A DNA stretch of 64,000 bases from Rehmannia glutinosa (GCA_016081115.2 CM071936.1:82210978-82274977); one strand, 5' to 3'. Positions 1 through 11,803 are shown, counted from the first letter of the stretch. The notes: generated by a model not told the origin, from the sequence alone. Translations and numbers: made by a program.

Positions 1-349
1 AATAAAAGCTATAAATAATTTGTTTGGGGTTTGAAAGCACATGTATTTTAGGTTTCTGAACATGAAAAATACTAAAATATTATCAAAATTACTATTATTT
101 GATAAGAAATAATAATTTAATTATGAGAAAACATGTATATTATCAAAATTACTATTATTTGATAACCATATATTTTGTTTATTTTCCTAATAAGAAAATA
201 CAAAAGATTATAATTTTAAAGAAGTCCGAACAATATAGTACACAATATATAAATATAATCAATACTCCAAAAATCTGAACATGAAATACAAATATGGACA
301 ACAAAATTAGAAATTAGATATAAATGTGTAGAAACGTGAATAAATATAA

Positions 350-351
350 GT

Positions 352-382
<31 letters not shown>

Positions 383-575
383 ATAATTGTACATATCAAT
401 GTATTAAATTTGAAAAAATAATCCACCATACATATATTATCAAATGCCTAAAATATGAAATCATATATATATATATGTGTGTGTGTGTAGTTGAACGTAT
501 TTGTGTATTATATTTAAAAAAATAATCGAACATATAAATATTATTTGAAATGCTAGAAATATTGAATTCCTATAT
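350..575. repeat. Tandem duplication of a block starting with (TA)n(TG)n
   Basis: A block of about 112 bases that opens with a TA run followed by a TG run (352-384) is followed directly by a diverged second copy (opening at 463-489). After the microsatellite, both copies continue with similar AT-rich sequence (TTAAATTTGAAAAAATAATC-like in the first). The copies differ by point changes and small indels, so the duplication is not recent. Confidence 0.55.
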
Positions 576-1093
576 ATATAATTATAAAGAGATTCTTTAA
601 ATTATATATATATAATTTTAACATTATATTGTGCATATTTTTTTGAATTCATATTAAGTGAATACTTATTTATTTGTTCTATTCTTTATGATATATTTAT
701 TCGTAATCTAAAACAATAGAACAAATATTGCTCATTCCTTTATAACATAAGATAGTTTCTCAAATAATCATGGTTTAAGTAAAATGATGTTGTTATTAAG
801 AATCAAAATGACACTATGATATATCGTTGAAAATTATTAAGTGAAAATATAATATGCAAAGTTTTAGACAAATTAACAAGTATTTTTAGTAGATGTATAA
901 ACTTGCTTCAAATATATAATAAATTTATATTCTTTTTTCTTTCTCATTTTCTAAAATATTGATGTATTGATGGATATTAATATAATATTTTGTAAAAATT
1001 ATATTAAATTGTTATAATAATTGTTATTTAATAAATCTTACATTATTTCGGTCGGATCAATACATTTCAACCGGTAACCAATTTTCCTATTTC

Positions 1094-1407
1094 TCCATTC
1101 AAAGGACATGAGGGTTAGGGTCTTGAGATACCTACCCTGCCCTGTTCAATTACATTTTCTACAATATATCAATTTTATAATATCAAATGTTACAATGCTT
1201 CATTGTCAAAAAAATTATACAACACTTTATTATGTTACACTCCAGGTATCTTCTTCCCCAGTTCAAAAGGACATGGCAGGTTTGATTTTTGAGATACCCG
1301 TCTTGGCCGCCTCATTACCTTTCCTATAATATATTAATATCTTAATATTAAAATTATACAATATTTCATTATATTACAATTCGTGCATTGCACGGGCAAT
1401 ATACTAG
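1094..1407 (+). mobile_element. Helitron-like 3' end with internal direct repeat
   Basis: The right edge carries a near-perfect short palindrome (CGTGCATTGCACG, 1382-1394). Nine bases later comes CTAG (1404-1407) followed by T. This matches the hairpin plus CTRR-T layout of Helitron 3' termini, which insert between A and T. The body has two diverged copies of a block of about 110 bases (1094-1204 and 1259-1372), each with AAGGACATG and GAGATACC. I could not find a 5' TC end, so the left limit is only where the repeat starts. Confidence 0.35.
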
Positions 1408-1867
1408 TATGTGTATATTACAAATCCTTGTTAAACAATACGGTTGAAAATAGGAAAAAATATATATATATATATGTATGTATATAATAATAGCATTATA
1501 TGGATTCATAGATGTATGAGTTATATATGAATGCAAAGAAATTGTTCGTGAGCAAATATACGACTTATTTGACCTTATTTCATATAAATTGTATTTATAC
1601 TTATGCTTATTTATTTTTTCAAATACTTATGCTTATTATTTATTACAATTCACATAATCATTATTCATTAATATTATTATTTTATTATTATAGTATATTC
1701 AGCTAATACTTCAAATAAATTTTGAATGTACTTGTGTAGTGGAAAGAAATTCCACAATCGAGATCCTACCATTTTGTTCGCCTTTTTTGACTTGTCTTTC
1801 TTGTTCTCATCAAGTCTCATTATTAATCAAAAGTTGACGAGTTTCCTTTATTGAAAAACGAAACTCC

Positions 1868-4052
1868 ATGGAGAACACAACAGAGCCTCAACTGCAAGGA
1901 AGATTAGGCCGCCGCCTGATATTCTTCCCACTCCCACTGCAAGGCCATATCGGTCCTATGCTTCAGCTAGCAAACATTCTTCATTCCAAAGGCTTTTCAA
2001 TTACCATTGTCCACACAAACCTCAACTCCCCTAATCCCACAAATTATCCCCATTTCACTTTTTATCCTATCCACGACGGATTATCCGAAACTGATGAATC
2101 CTCCAAAAATGATATTCTTTCCCTTCTTGAAATTCTTAATGGCAAATGTATTGAGCCCTTCAGACAAGCCTTGTCTGAACTATTGGCTGACAGCTCCTGT
2201 GATCCGATTGCGTGTTTAGTCTCAGATGCTGTGTGGCATTTCACAACTGAAGTTTGTAAGAGTTTAAAGATTCAAAGGATTGTTTTGAGAACTGGAGGTG
2301 TACGTGCTTTCCAGGCTTTTGCTGCGTTTCCATTTCTGCTTGAAAAAGGGTATCTCCCTGTTCAAGGTTTGTTTTTGTACTTATTTATAGAGTTGCAGAT
2401 TGGTATGATTTTTTCTTGCTTTCTTCCTCAGTGATTGTAGATCTCTTTTAATGGTTATCTCCAAGTTCAGTTTCGAGGTGTACCTTTTTAAGTCTTAAGA
2501 TGTATTGGGATGGAATGATTTGGATATTTGGGAAGGATTTGGATCAAGGATTTGAAATTTTATTTACAATTATACTATCCAAATAACCTGAATGAATTTG
2601 TTGTTATGGATTTGAAATCCTTAATTCATATCCGACAATCCCAATGAACCCTAGAGTTGCAGACCGCTAGGATTTTCTTGCTTTCTTTTTTGAGTGCTTG
2701 TTAGATTTATTTTACTTTTTGAGAAAAATATGATCTTGTTTAGCACAAGATTTTGAAATCAAATTCATAAGGTTCTTAAAGACTTAACTTTTAGGGATAA
2801 AAACTACTGTTGAGGTTGAACGTAATTACAGAAAATTCAGTTATCTTTTGAAATTACAAAGACCCCTTTCATAATCGAGGATTAAACAGGCAAAAATTAT
2901 GAACGGTGGAGCAGGAGGTACCCCATGATACAAGGTTAAAACGCCACCAATCTATTTTCATGATACAGGAGCAAATGTTCTGCTAGGAAATAATTTTTTA
3001 TTTACCTAACTATTACTCTTTTGAGGGTACAATTTGTAAAATTGAAACAAATGTCAGTGAGATATTTATAGTTTTAAAAGTTAAGTGGGTCTTTTTTGGT
3101 AAATGGTAATTAGACGAAATCTAATGATAGTTGTTTTTTTTTTTTAAATTAATCCTAATTTTTATGCTAAGCAGATGATAGATTGGAAGATCCAGTTATG
3201 GAGCTTCCTCCACTTAGAGTCAAAGATCTTCCAGTGATGGCGAAATCTGATATGGAGAAGCTTCATAAGCTAGTAGAAGGTATGATAAAAGAAACCAAAG
3301 CTTCTTCAGGAATAATTTGGAACTCTTTTCAACAACTTGAACAATCAGCTCTAGTCCAACTGCAACAAGACTTTGGAGTCCCAGTTTTCCCAATAGGTCC
3401 ATTTCACAAGCATTTTCCGGCTTCTTCAAGTAGCTTAATACCAGAAGACCACAGTTCAATATCTTGGCTAAACAAACAAGTCCCTAAATCCGTCATCTAC
3501 GTCAGCTTCGGCAGTATTGCAGCAATAGAAGAAAAAGACTTTCTTGAAATAGCATGGGGACTGGCCAATAGTAACCATCCATTCTTATGGGTCGTTCGGC
3601 CTGGATTAATTCGCGGTGCTGATTGGTTAGAGACTTTGCCAGACAATTATCTAGAAATCCTAAATGGAAGAGGGCATATAGTGAAATGGGCTCCTCAATT
3701 GGAAGTTCTTTCACATTCTTCTATTGGAGCTTTTTGGACTCACTGTGGTTGGAATTCGACATTGGAAAGTATTTGTGAGGGGGTGCCGATGATTTGTAGC
3801 CCGTGTTTTACCGATCAGCTGGTGAATGCTCGGTATGTAAGCCATGTTTGGAGAATTGGATTACGGTTGGAGAATGTCTTTAGCAGGGAAAAGATTGAGA
3901 TGGCTATTAAAATGGTAATGGAGGAGAAAGAAGGGGGAGAATTTAGAGAAAGGGCTTTAGATTTGAAAGAAAAGGCTAATCTTTGTCTTAAGCCTGGTGG
4001 CTCTTCATATGAATCTTTAAAGAGTTTAGTGAATTATATCTCATTGTTCTGA
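1868..4052 (+). CDS. UDP-glycosyltransferase, UGT76-like, two exons
   Basis: This is a plant family-1 glycosyltransferase that moves a sugar, usually glucose, from a UDP-sugar to a small acceptor in the cytosol. Exons are 1868-2366 and 3175-4052, with GT (2367) and AG (3173-3174) boundaries and phase 1. Together they give 458 residues, normal for the family. The N-terminal domain has LPLQGH with the catalytic His at residue 27 and the partner Asp at about 120 (VSDA). The C-terminal domain has YVSFGS and a full PSPG box from WAPQ (3687) through THCGWNS to DQ (3818). The final Gln usually favours UDP-glucose. The exon junction reads into the DPVMELPPLRVKDLP block, typical of the UGT76 group. 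The ATG at 1868 begins just before the first beta strand. The acceptor cannot be read from sequence. The frame is intact, so the gene is probably functional. A second copy lies at 12858. Confidence 0.9.
2367..3174 (+). other. Phase-1 intron of the first UGT
   Basis: An AT-rich intron of 808 bases that starts GTTTGT and ends GCAG after a T-run (3132-3145). It sits at the conserved intron position shared by all three UGT genes here. It contains no other recognisable feature. Confidence 0.85.
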
Positions 4053-4482
4053 TCTTTGGGTTACAGACATTTCAGTTTAGAAGAGTCTTTTGTTAATCTT
4101 GTGTAAGATTTTGGCTTATCATTGCTTAATTTTCTGGTTGAGCAAAATTTCAAGCTTTAAATCTAATTAATGACATATATCTTTAGTAATTCTGATGGAG
4201 CCATGTGATGTAACAGACCACTTTAGGATGCTTATTACAACTTGCAACCAGGTTTGTTCACTGGGACCATTCTTTTCTTTAGCTGAAGTCACCATATTTT
4301 TGGTGGCGTAATTCATTTCTTCCAGGAAAATAATTATTTTTTGGATACTTACTAAGTGAACTGAGAACCTGGATCAGATTAGACTTTGATCAAATGAACT
4401 AGTCTTGCATTATGTTCAAAACAATGGAGATAAATGAATTTCTTTGTATTATCAACCAAATAAAGCTTTGGGAGTATGTGTG
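4053..4482. other. 3' flank of the first UGT up to the Athila insertion
   Basis: No gene is visible here. An AATAAAG string lies at 4460-4466, about 410 bases after the stop codon, which is far for a polyadenylation signal. The last five bases (ATGTG, 4478-4482) are the left target-site duplication of the Athila-type element that follows. Confidence 0.6.
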
Positions 4483-6219
4483 ATGGCTCAAAAGCTACCT
4501 TTAAAACCGTAGGCAAGTGCACCTATCGTTTTATAGTATAGATTATTGAGTACCGAGTGTCATTCCCACGAGGATTGTAAGTACTAATAATTACCGTCTT
4601 TTTGTTATTTAATCTAACAATTTTCAGAGTTTTTGTTTGATGAAAAAGGAAAACAAATTATAAATTGTAAAAATGAAGGAAGATTTGTAAAATAAAAAAT
4701 CAAGAGATAGAAATGTGTTTGAATGTAAATCCCTCTAGAATGTTTTTGTGATTTGACAAGTTAAAAATACAACCGTAAACCCTTAAGCAAAAACCAACCT
4801 CTTTTAATAAAATCTCATGTCTTATGGACCGTAGAAATTCCCAATTTAAGTTAAACCCTTTCTCAAGGCGAAAAACTTCTAATCTCAAGTTGATTAATCA
4901 AATCTCTTTCTAGTTAAAACCCCCAAGACAAAGATTATAACGATTTGTGAATTCCCATATTAGGTTTGACCCTAATCCAGAAGATTTATGTCGTCCTATA
5001 TCTAGGATTGCATGCAACTCTTTTCACTTATATAGGTTCTATTTCACCATGAATCTCTCGATTTCCCGGATGAAAAATAAACTTCAAATCAATATTGCGC
5101 ATATATCAATTCGAATGAACGAAGCATAATATAAGTGAATCACACAAAATATGAAGATTTTATTAAAAACATACACACCTTAATCACAAATCCATTCTAG
5201 AGTTCATTACATTCAAACACTAGGAGTTTAGCTACACATGATTTTGATCAAAGAATAAATTACACAAGAAGATCTAAGTATTGTAGACATGGTGTACTTA
5301 TCTTTCTCAAAATCTCAATTGACTTCTTTCTTGATTGATGATGTTGCTCCAAGCCTTCTTCTCCAATATTGCCCCAAGCTTTCTCCTCCAAGACCCCTTG
5401 ATCCCAATTCTACTTAATGAAATGAATACAATGAATATTTTCTGAGTATCTAATGAATGAATCTCCCAATTTCAACCCTTGGCTTTTATAGGCAACCAAT
5501 ACATTGATAGTACTCTCTTTTATTAAACAATCACCCCCATTTTCCTTGTTGGTTGGTGAATTCTTGTATTCAAGTGATGAGGAGGGGACATGGAGACATG
5601 TTTCAAAGAAAATAGGGTGTTAAAAGTGTACAAAAGTGGCCAAAATGGGTTGGTTGGTGAGTTTTCCCCAAATTCCGCAAAGAAAAGTTGCAAAAAGAGG
5701 TCCCGGACACGCCCGTGTCGCCCAGAACGGCCGGGCCGTGCTGTTTTATCACACAGGGACTCAGCATGACATGGCGTGCTTCCCAACACGGCCAGGCCGT
5801 GTTCCCTGGACACGGCCGTGTTGGGGAACACGGCCAGGCCGTGTTCCTGACACGGCCAGTTGGGAACACGGCCAGGCCGTGTTGGAGGTCGTTTTGTGCA
5901 AAAATTTCGAGTTTTTGGCTCCGGCGAACACGGCCGTGTTGCCCGACACCCCCTGCCCGTGTTGGACCAAAAGGCCCCGAAATGACGCGTTTGGCTTGGA
6001 ATTTCGAGCGTTTTTGCATCCTTAAACTCCCGGTATGTTTTGACATGAATCCATGGTCCGAAATTCACCAAAATTAGCCTCGAATGGTCAATCTACATCA
6101 ATAAAATCACCTCGAGTAATATGAACTATGTACAATCAAAAATTTACAAAACTAACAATAAAATAACTCGAATTCTACTCAAATATACACATAAAACATG
6201 CATAAAAAGACCCTTATCA
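4483..6219 (-). repeat. LTR (left copy; 3' LTR of the minus-strand element)
   Basis: 1,737 bases, TG...CA ends, matched by 10092-11803. It carries GC-rich palindromes at 5703-5965. In the plus orientation its first 100 bases (GCAAGTGCAC, TTTATAG, ATTCC-CACGAGGA) resemble the same part of the two other Athila-like LTRs in the window, which suggests a conserved R/U5 end near the primer-binding site. Confidence 0.9.
5703..5965. repeat. GC-rich palindrome array in LTR, long version
   Basis: An island of high GC in an AT-rich LTR. AACACGGCCAGGCCGTGTT, a perfect palindrome around one central A, occurs three times (5784-5802, 5827-5845, 5865-5883). Shorter relatives such as ACACGGCCGTGT lie between them. 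The partner LTR has a shorter array (11313-11545). Translations across it give frames rich in His-Gly-Arg-Val, which are artefacts of the repeat. Confidence 0.85.
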
Positions 6220-6259
6220 AACCACCTCCAACTTTGAACTTTGCTTGTCCTCAAGCAAA
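6220..6259 (-). promoter_or_regulatory. Polypurine tract plus stem-loop, module 1
   Basis: Directly inside the left LTR, the minus strand reads a purine-rich stretch (GGAGGTGGTT), the expected primer for plus-strand DNA synthesis. It adjoins a perfect stem-loop at 6240-6259: stem TTTGCTTG/CAAGCAAA, loop TCCT on the plus strand. A second module of the same design lies at 7196-7238. Confidence 0.65.
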
Positions 6260-7195
6260 ACATTATATCAAAAAGAGGGATTCAATAAATCACAACATAC
6301 AAAGATGATTTTTTTCAACATATTGAACATAAGCGATCAAGTTCTTGGCCTTCTCAACCTGAATTAACCATTAAGTAAAAACATAGTTTTGTAAAGCGAT
6401 CGATCGTCAAAAAAGATCAGTAATATCGGCAGGCATTATTCAGACTTGAAATCATCACTCCACAAATACTGATAGTTATGAACAACTTCAATTCAATAAC
6501 ACCATGAAAATACAAGAATTCAATAGATCATTGTAGTTAGCCTACTAGTCATATAACCAAGCTTCTTGAACTTTATTGGAATGAGAAGTCAAGGAGTATT
6601 CATTCTCCTTTTTTTTTCGTTCTCTTTTTTTTTTTTTTGGGACCTTTCGAGACATGCTTCCACTAGGTTTATATTTTGAATTTCTGTTCAAACACTCCTA
6701 GGTGGTTTCCTATACTCATAGTCGTGTCGCCGTTTTTACGTAAAAGACAAACATGGGGCTCATGAATGCTCCTAGTTACTAAGCAACAACAAATAGAGGA
6801 GTATAACCTCGATTGGTCCGTTTTTTTTTTTCTTCTTTTTTTTTTTTTTTTTCATTTTTCTCTTTCTCTTTTTTTTTTTTATTCGCAAGCTTGGTTTAAC
6901 AACTCGTTAACCACTACTAAATCACGAGTTCTCAGACGTTCATAGCGCTAGGTATCGTCGTATATGCCTTAACACATCAAGTATTTATGGTGTTAGAAAT
7001 CTCATCAAAATTTTGCCTGCATCCACGTCAATCTATCCTAGACAATCAATTGCTTCACATTGAAAACACAAATTAACAAGTTAATGTAGGTATAATTGGG
7101 CTAAGTTATTGACTAGCAAACATTCAATTTGTTAAAAAAAATAAAAATCACATCTCTCACAAACAAGCATACAATCATTCCGAAAATGTTATTGT
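6260..7195. other. Non-coding 3' spacer of the Athila derivative
   Basis: No protein frame is recognisable. It contains long T-runs on the plus strand (6607-6638, 6820-6840, 6838-6852 and 6870-6880), which are A/purine tracts on the element's sense strand. This corresponds to the untranslated region after the coding part in Athila elements. Confidence 0.55.
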
Positions 7196-7238
7196 ACCCA
7201 CCTTCAACTTTTAAGATTCACATTGTCCTCAATGTGAA
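7196..7238 (-). promoter_or_regulatory. Second polypurine-like tract plus stem-loop, module 2
   Basis: About 970 bases from module 1 the same layout recurs: CCCACCTTCAACTTTT (purine-rich on the minus strand), then a 9-bp stem TTCACATTG/CAATGTGAA at 7217-7238 around the same loop TCCT. The stem differs from module 1 (TTTGCTTG/CAAGCAAA), but pairing and loop are kept. Confidence 0.6.
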
Positions 7239-7656
7239 AGAAAGAAATGGACAAACACACACCAAACACTCAAAAAGCAAAGAAATTCGAATGATATAAA
7301 AGAGGTGGAAAAAGAAAAATACGACCTTACTACAATAGTGGAATCGGTGTTGAGCGATCATTGGGTTGTTTTGGTACGGGACCTTCAACGACATCTTCAT
7401 ACCTAATCAAAGTTAAGCAACACACAACTCGAATACCGTGAAATCTCAAGTATTCCCAATTAGGACAACCAAGAAGATGTTCAAGAGTTTTTTTTTGATT
7501 TGAAAATGACTCTAAGGACTTGTGATTATTTTGAAAGAAAATAAAATAAAAAGATATAAAAATAAATGAAAACAATTGCACACAAACATCGGGTTGCCTC
7601 CCCGGTAGCGCTTCTTTAAAGTCGTATAGCTGGACTAACTCACCTAAATGTGAAGA

Positions 7657-8686
7657 TTAGTCGGGTGGAGCTTCAAACTTATGAAAATCCCTTTGGTGTT
7701 TAGGAGAACTACCCCCAACCTCAAGCTTCAAAATGTGCATTTCGACCTTTTCGGTCCCCTTTTTGGGCATAAGCTTCCAACATGGACTTTGAACAACACT
7801 TTTCTCCAAGAGTTTCTCATCATGCAAAGGAATTGAATCGACAAAAGAACAAGTAGTATCCTTATCAATATCAACATGAATTTTAAAAATTACTTGTTCA
7901 TCCCCTACTCTCAAAGTTAATTTTCCCTCATGCACATCAATGATAGATTTCGCCGTAGCCAAGAAAGGACGCCCAAGAATTAGAGGAACATCAATATCAT
8001 CATGCATGTCAAGAATAACAAAATCAATCGGGAATATGAATTTATCAATCTTGACTAACACATCATTAATAATACCTCTAGGATGTTTAATCGATTTATC
8101 GGCAATTGAATGTCCATCCTAATAGGTTTAAGTTCACCTAATCCCGCATGCTTGAATGTTTCATAAGACATCACATTGATACTAGCTCCCAAGTCGGCTA
8201 GTGCCATATCAACAGTAAACCATCAATTGTGCAAGGGATAATAAAACTTCCGGATCATTAAATTTTTGTGGTAGTTCATTGGAAGGACATTTATCATTCA
8301 ATTGCACATTTGATAATTTGTTGAGCTTATTTTCACTAGGAATGATGTCATTAAGATCCTTAACATGCTTTGAATGAGGGTCAACAAATGGAATATTGGC
8401 ATGTACTTGTTTGAAAGAATTAAGGTACTTACCAAATTTGTCCTCCCTTCTATCTTCTTCTTGTTAGACTCTGGTAAGGGATCTTGGGCTTGTATTCGCA
8501 ATCTCTTTTTCATGAGCTTTTCTTTGGGCATGTCATCCTCCACATATTTACGCATGGCGGCTGGTATAATCATGCTCATGTGGAAAACTCGATGGTGATT
8601 GCCTTTACGTGCTCCCCGGGTTTGGCTCGGTATTACCCTAAGCAAACTACCTTGTGTCCTTTTGGAAATCATCTTCGCAATCTCGC
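7657..8686 (-). pseudogene. Retropepsin (aspartic protease) region of the Athila derivative, broken
   Basis: The last 134 codons (8061-7657) are open and include VPLILGRPFLATAKSIID and a following beta-rich stretch, as in the C-terminal half of Athila retropepsins. The upstream half (about 8062-8686) is recognisable only in pieces, with stops and frame changes, so the catalytic Asp loop is not intact. The frame stops at 7657. It is followed by a GCGCT...GAGGCAACC string (7590-7612), which in the complete Athila element of this window comes after the integrase. This implies that RT to integrase was deleted cleanly. Confidence 0.7.
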
Positions 8687-9948
8687 CTATTTGATTTTCC
8701 AGTTATGGATAGATGCCTCTTGATTTCTCAAGGATGTTTCCACCGCCGGAATCGGGTATCTCATTGATTGCACAAACTTTGTTATAAAATCTTCCAAGTT
8801 AGGCTTACCTTGATTTGGGTAAAAAATCCGGAGACGTGTGTGTAGATCGGGATTGGGATTAGGTCGTGGTGGCCTTGATTTCCCCAACCAAAATTGGGAT
8901 GTTGTCGCCACCCGGATTGTATGTGTTCTTTGTAAGGATTGTTTGGGTAATTTAAAGGCTTGATTCCCAACGTAATTGGCCCGTTCACCACTGCGGTATT
9001 GTGTGTGGGCAGTCCGATGATTATGCAATCCTCCGCAAGTTTCACAAGATAAAACATGCGGTGGTGGTGGTTTAGGAGCCGCTAGATCGTCGATTTTTGG
9101 GTCAAAGCTTCGACTGTGCGGCGAGCGTAACTACCACATCCGCATTATACACACCAACCGACTTAGTTTTACCTCGTATAGATTGCCATTGGTAGCCGTT
9201 CATGGCCATTCCTCAATCAAATCCTGAGCGGCTTCCGAATTTTGTTATTAAGAGTTCCCCGCCACCACATCAATCATTTGCCTTGTTGACGAGAGTAGCC
9301 CATTGTAAAATGTTTGGACTTGCATCCAAATAGGAAGACCATGATGTGGGCATTTCCGCAACAATTCTTTGAATCTCTCCCAAGTGTCGTACAAGGTCTC
9401 GTCATCTTCTTGAGTGAATGAAGAGATTTCATTCCTCAATCGTGCGATTTTGGCGGTGGAAAATATTTCAAAAGGAACTTTTCGCCATGATGTTCCACGT
9501 TATAATCGTTCCCTTTGGCAAAGTATTTAGCCATTGTTTAGCTTTGTCCCGAAGAGTAAATGGGAATAGGCGTAAACGGATGGCATCATCGAGACCCCAT
9601 TGATTTTGAATGTATCGCAAATTTCGAGGAAATTTGCGATATGATTATTCGAATCTTAAATGCCTGGTAGTAGCCGTCGAATTGAACTAATTGTTGCACC
9701 ATTTGAATGACATTCGGTTTGATTTCAAAATTATTGGCGGCAATGGCCCTTACGATGCTAGATGACGTGCCGTCCATGGATGGTTTGGCATAGTCATACA
9801 TAGTTCTTTGTTCATCCTCCATGACGAAATCTTTACTTTCGTTAGTATCCTCTTCGTGGTGCGTGTTAGTACTTTCCTCCGTGTTGTTGCTACCGGCGGT
9901 CGTCGCTTCCAAATTCGGCGACGAGTAGGCATACACTGCGGTAAACAA
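8687..9948 (-). pseudogene. gag of the Athila derivative, frameshifted
   Basis: Pieces of an Athila-type gag appear in order on the minus strand. First is an N-terminal part with ANNFEIKPNVIQMVQQ (9948-9586), then a capsid part with DTWERFKELLRKCPHHGLP (9439-9248), then a nucleocapsid-like part (9057-8687) in which the Cys/His knuckle CETCGGLHNHR survives in one frame. At least three frame changes separate them. The product would bind genomic RNA and form particles in the cytoplasm if intact; here it cannot be made whole. Confidence 0.75.
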
Positions 9949-10065
9949 AGAGGATAAGTATAAACCAAGACTTACAAAGATAGATAAAAAGAAAGATAAT
10001 GGTAAAAAAATAAAAAAAAATAAAAAATAATTAAATTAACAAAAATAAAGCGTTCTTAATATTAC

Positions 10066-10084
10066 AATCCCAACAACGGCGCCA
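10066..10084 (-). other. Primer-binding site of the Athila derivative
   Basis: On the minus strand, a few bases after the LTR, the sequence TGGCGCCGTTGTTGGGATT resembles the complement of the 3' end of plant tRNA-Asp (TGGCGCCGTTGCCGGGG), the usual Athila primer. It fixes the orientation of the element. Confidence 0.75.
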
Positions 10085-10091
10085 AAAACCT

Positions 10092-11803
10092 TGATGGCTC
10101 AAAAGCTACCTTTAAAACCGTAGGCAAGTGCACCTATCGTTTTATAGTATAGATTATTGAGTACCGAAGTGTCATTCCCACGAGGATTGTAAGTACTAAT
10201 AATTACCGTCTTTTTTGTTATTTAATCTAACAATTTTCGAGTTTTTGTTTGATGAAAAAGGAAAACAAATTATAAATTGTAAAAATGAAGGAAGATTTGT
10301 AAATTAAGAAATCAAGAGATAGAAATGTGTTTGAATGTAAATCCTCTAGAATGTTTTTGTGATTTGACAAGTTAAAAATACAACCGTAAGCCCTTAAGCA
10401 AAAACCAACCTCTTTTAATAAAATCTCATGTCTTATGGACCGTAGAAATTCCCAATTTAAGTTAAACCCTTTCTCAAGGCGAAAAACTTCTAATCTCAAG
10501 TTGATTAATCAAATCTCTTTCTAGTTAAAACCCCAAGACAAAGATTATAACGATTTGTGAATTCCCATATTAGGTTTGACCCTAATCCGGAAGATTTATG
10601 TCGTCCTATATCTAGGATTGCATGCAACTCTTTTCACTTATATAGGTTCTATTTCACCATGAATCTCTCGATTTCCGGATGAAAAATAAACTTCAAATCA
10701 ATATTGCGCATATATCAATTCGAATGAACGAAGCATAATATAAGTGAATCACACAAAATATGAAGATTTTAGTAAAAACATACACACCTTAATCACAAAT
10801 CCATTCTAGAGTTCATTACATTCAAACACTAGGAGTTTAGCTACACATGATTTTGACCAAAGAATAAATTACACAAGAAGATTTAAGTATTGTAGACATG
10901 GTGTACTTATCTTTCTCAAAATCTCAATTGACTTCTTTCTTGATTGATGATGTTGCTCCAAGCCTTCTTCTCCAATATTGCCCCAAGCTTTCTCCTCCAA
11001 GACCCTTGATCCCAATTCTACTTAATGAAATGAATACAATGAATATTTTCTCGAAATTATCTAATGAATGAATCTCCCAATTTCAACCCTTGGCTTTTAT
11101 AGGCAACCAATACATTGATAGTACTCTCTTTTATTAAACAATCACCCCCATTTTCCTTGTTGGTTGGTGAATTCTTGTATTCAAGTGATGAGGGAGGGGA
11201 CATGGAGACATGTTTCAAAGAAAATAGGGTGTTAAAAGTGTACAAAAGTGGCCAAAATGGGTTGGTTGGTGAGTTTTCCCCAAATTCCGCAAAGAAAAGT
11301 TGCAAAAAGAGGTCCCGGACACGCCCGTGTCGCCCAGAACGGCCGGGCCGTGCTGTTTTATCACACAGGGACTCAGCCTGACATGGCCGTGCTTCCCAAC
11401 ACGGCCAGGCCGTGTGTTCTGGACACGGCCGTGTTGTTGGGAACACGGCCAGGCCGTGTTGAAGGCTGTTTTGTGCAAAAATTTCGAGTTTTTGGCTCCG
11501 TGAACCGAACACGACCGTGTTGCCCGACACCCCCTGCCCGTGTTGGACCAAAAAGGCCCCGAAATGACGCGTTTGGCTTGGAATTTCGAGCGTTTTTGTA
11601 TCCTTAAACTCCCCGATATGTTTTGACATGAATCCATGGTCCGAAATTCACCAAAATTAGCCTCGAATGGTCAATCTACATCAATAAAATCACCTCGGAG
11701 TAATATGAACTATGTACAATCAAAAATTTACAAAACTAACAATAAAATAACTCGAATTCTACTCAAATATACACATAAAACATGCATAAAAAGACCCTTA
11801 TCA
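10092..11803 (-). repeat. LTR (right copy; 5' LTR of the minus-strand element)
   Basis: 1,712 bases, near-identical to 4483-6219. Most differences are one-base indels in short runs and a shorter GC-rich array. It ends TTATCA, followed by the target-site copy ATGTG (11804-11808). Confidence 0.9.
11313..11545. repeat. GC-rich palindrome array in LTR, short version
   Basis: Same array as 5703-5965 but about 30 bases shorter. Only one exact AACACGGCCAGGCCGTGTT (11442-11460) and one variant (about 11397-11415) remain. The two LTRs of one insertion are identical when they integrate, so the difference arose afterwards. Confidence 0.8.

Larger units (their letters stand above)
1..1867. other. AT-rich intergenic DNA upstream of the first UGT
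   Basis: Very AT-rich sequence with no reading frame that resembles a protein. It holds TA/TG microsatellites, a duplicated block at 350-575 and a Helitron-like terminus ending at 1407. The last 130 bases before the UGT start contain TTGAC (1834-1838), the core of the W-box bound by WRKY factors. Short cores are frequent by chance, so no promoter is called. Confidence 0.6.
4483..11803 (-). mobile_element. Athila-type LTR retrotransposon, gag-protease-only derivative
   Basis: Both LTRs start TGATGG and end TTATCA, and the element is flanked by the 5-bp duplication ATGTG (4478-4482 and 11804-11808). It lies on the minus strand: the primer-binding site is next to the right LTR (10066-10084) and a purine-rich tract (minus strand) is next to the left LTR. 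The interior of 3.87 kb has broken gag and retropepsin frames resembling Athila (Ty3/Gypsy). There is no reverse transcriptase, RNase H or integrase, and a complete Athila interior is much longer. The LTRs are nearly identical outside the GC-rich array, so the insertion is fairly recent. It was probably mobilised by enzymes of another element. It separates the two tandem UGT76-like genes. Confidence 0.9.

Noticed and set aside
1108..1329. Open frame of 73 codons
   Set aside because: It lies across the two diverged direct-repeat copies of the Helitron-like piece, without protein features.
3220..3714. Minus-strand open frames inside UGT exon 2
   Set aside because: Antisense shadows of a clear coding exon.
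5523..6077. Several overlapping open frames on both strands rich in His, Gly, Arg and Pro
   Set aside because: They are by-products of the GC palindrome array in the LTR, and equal frames appear in the other LTR.
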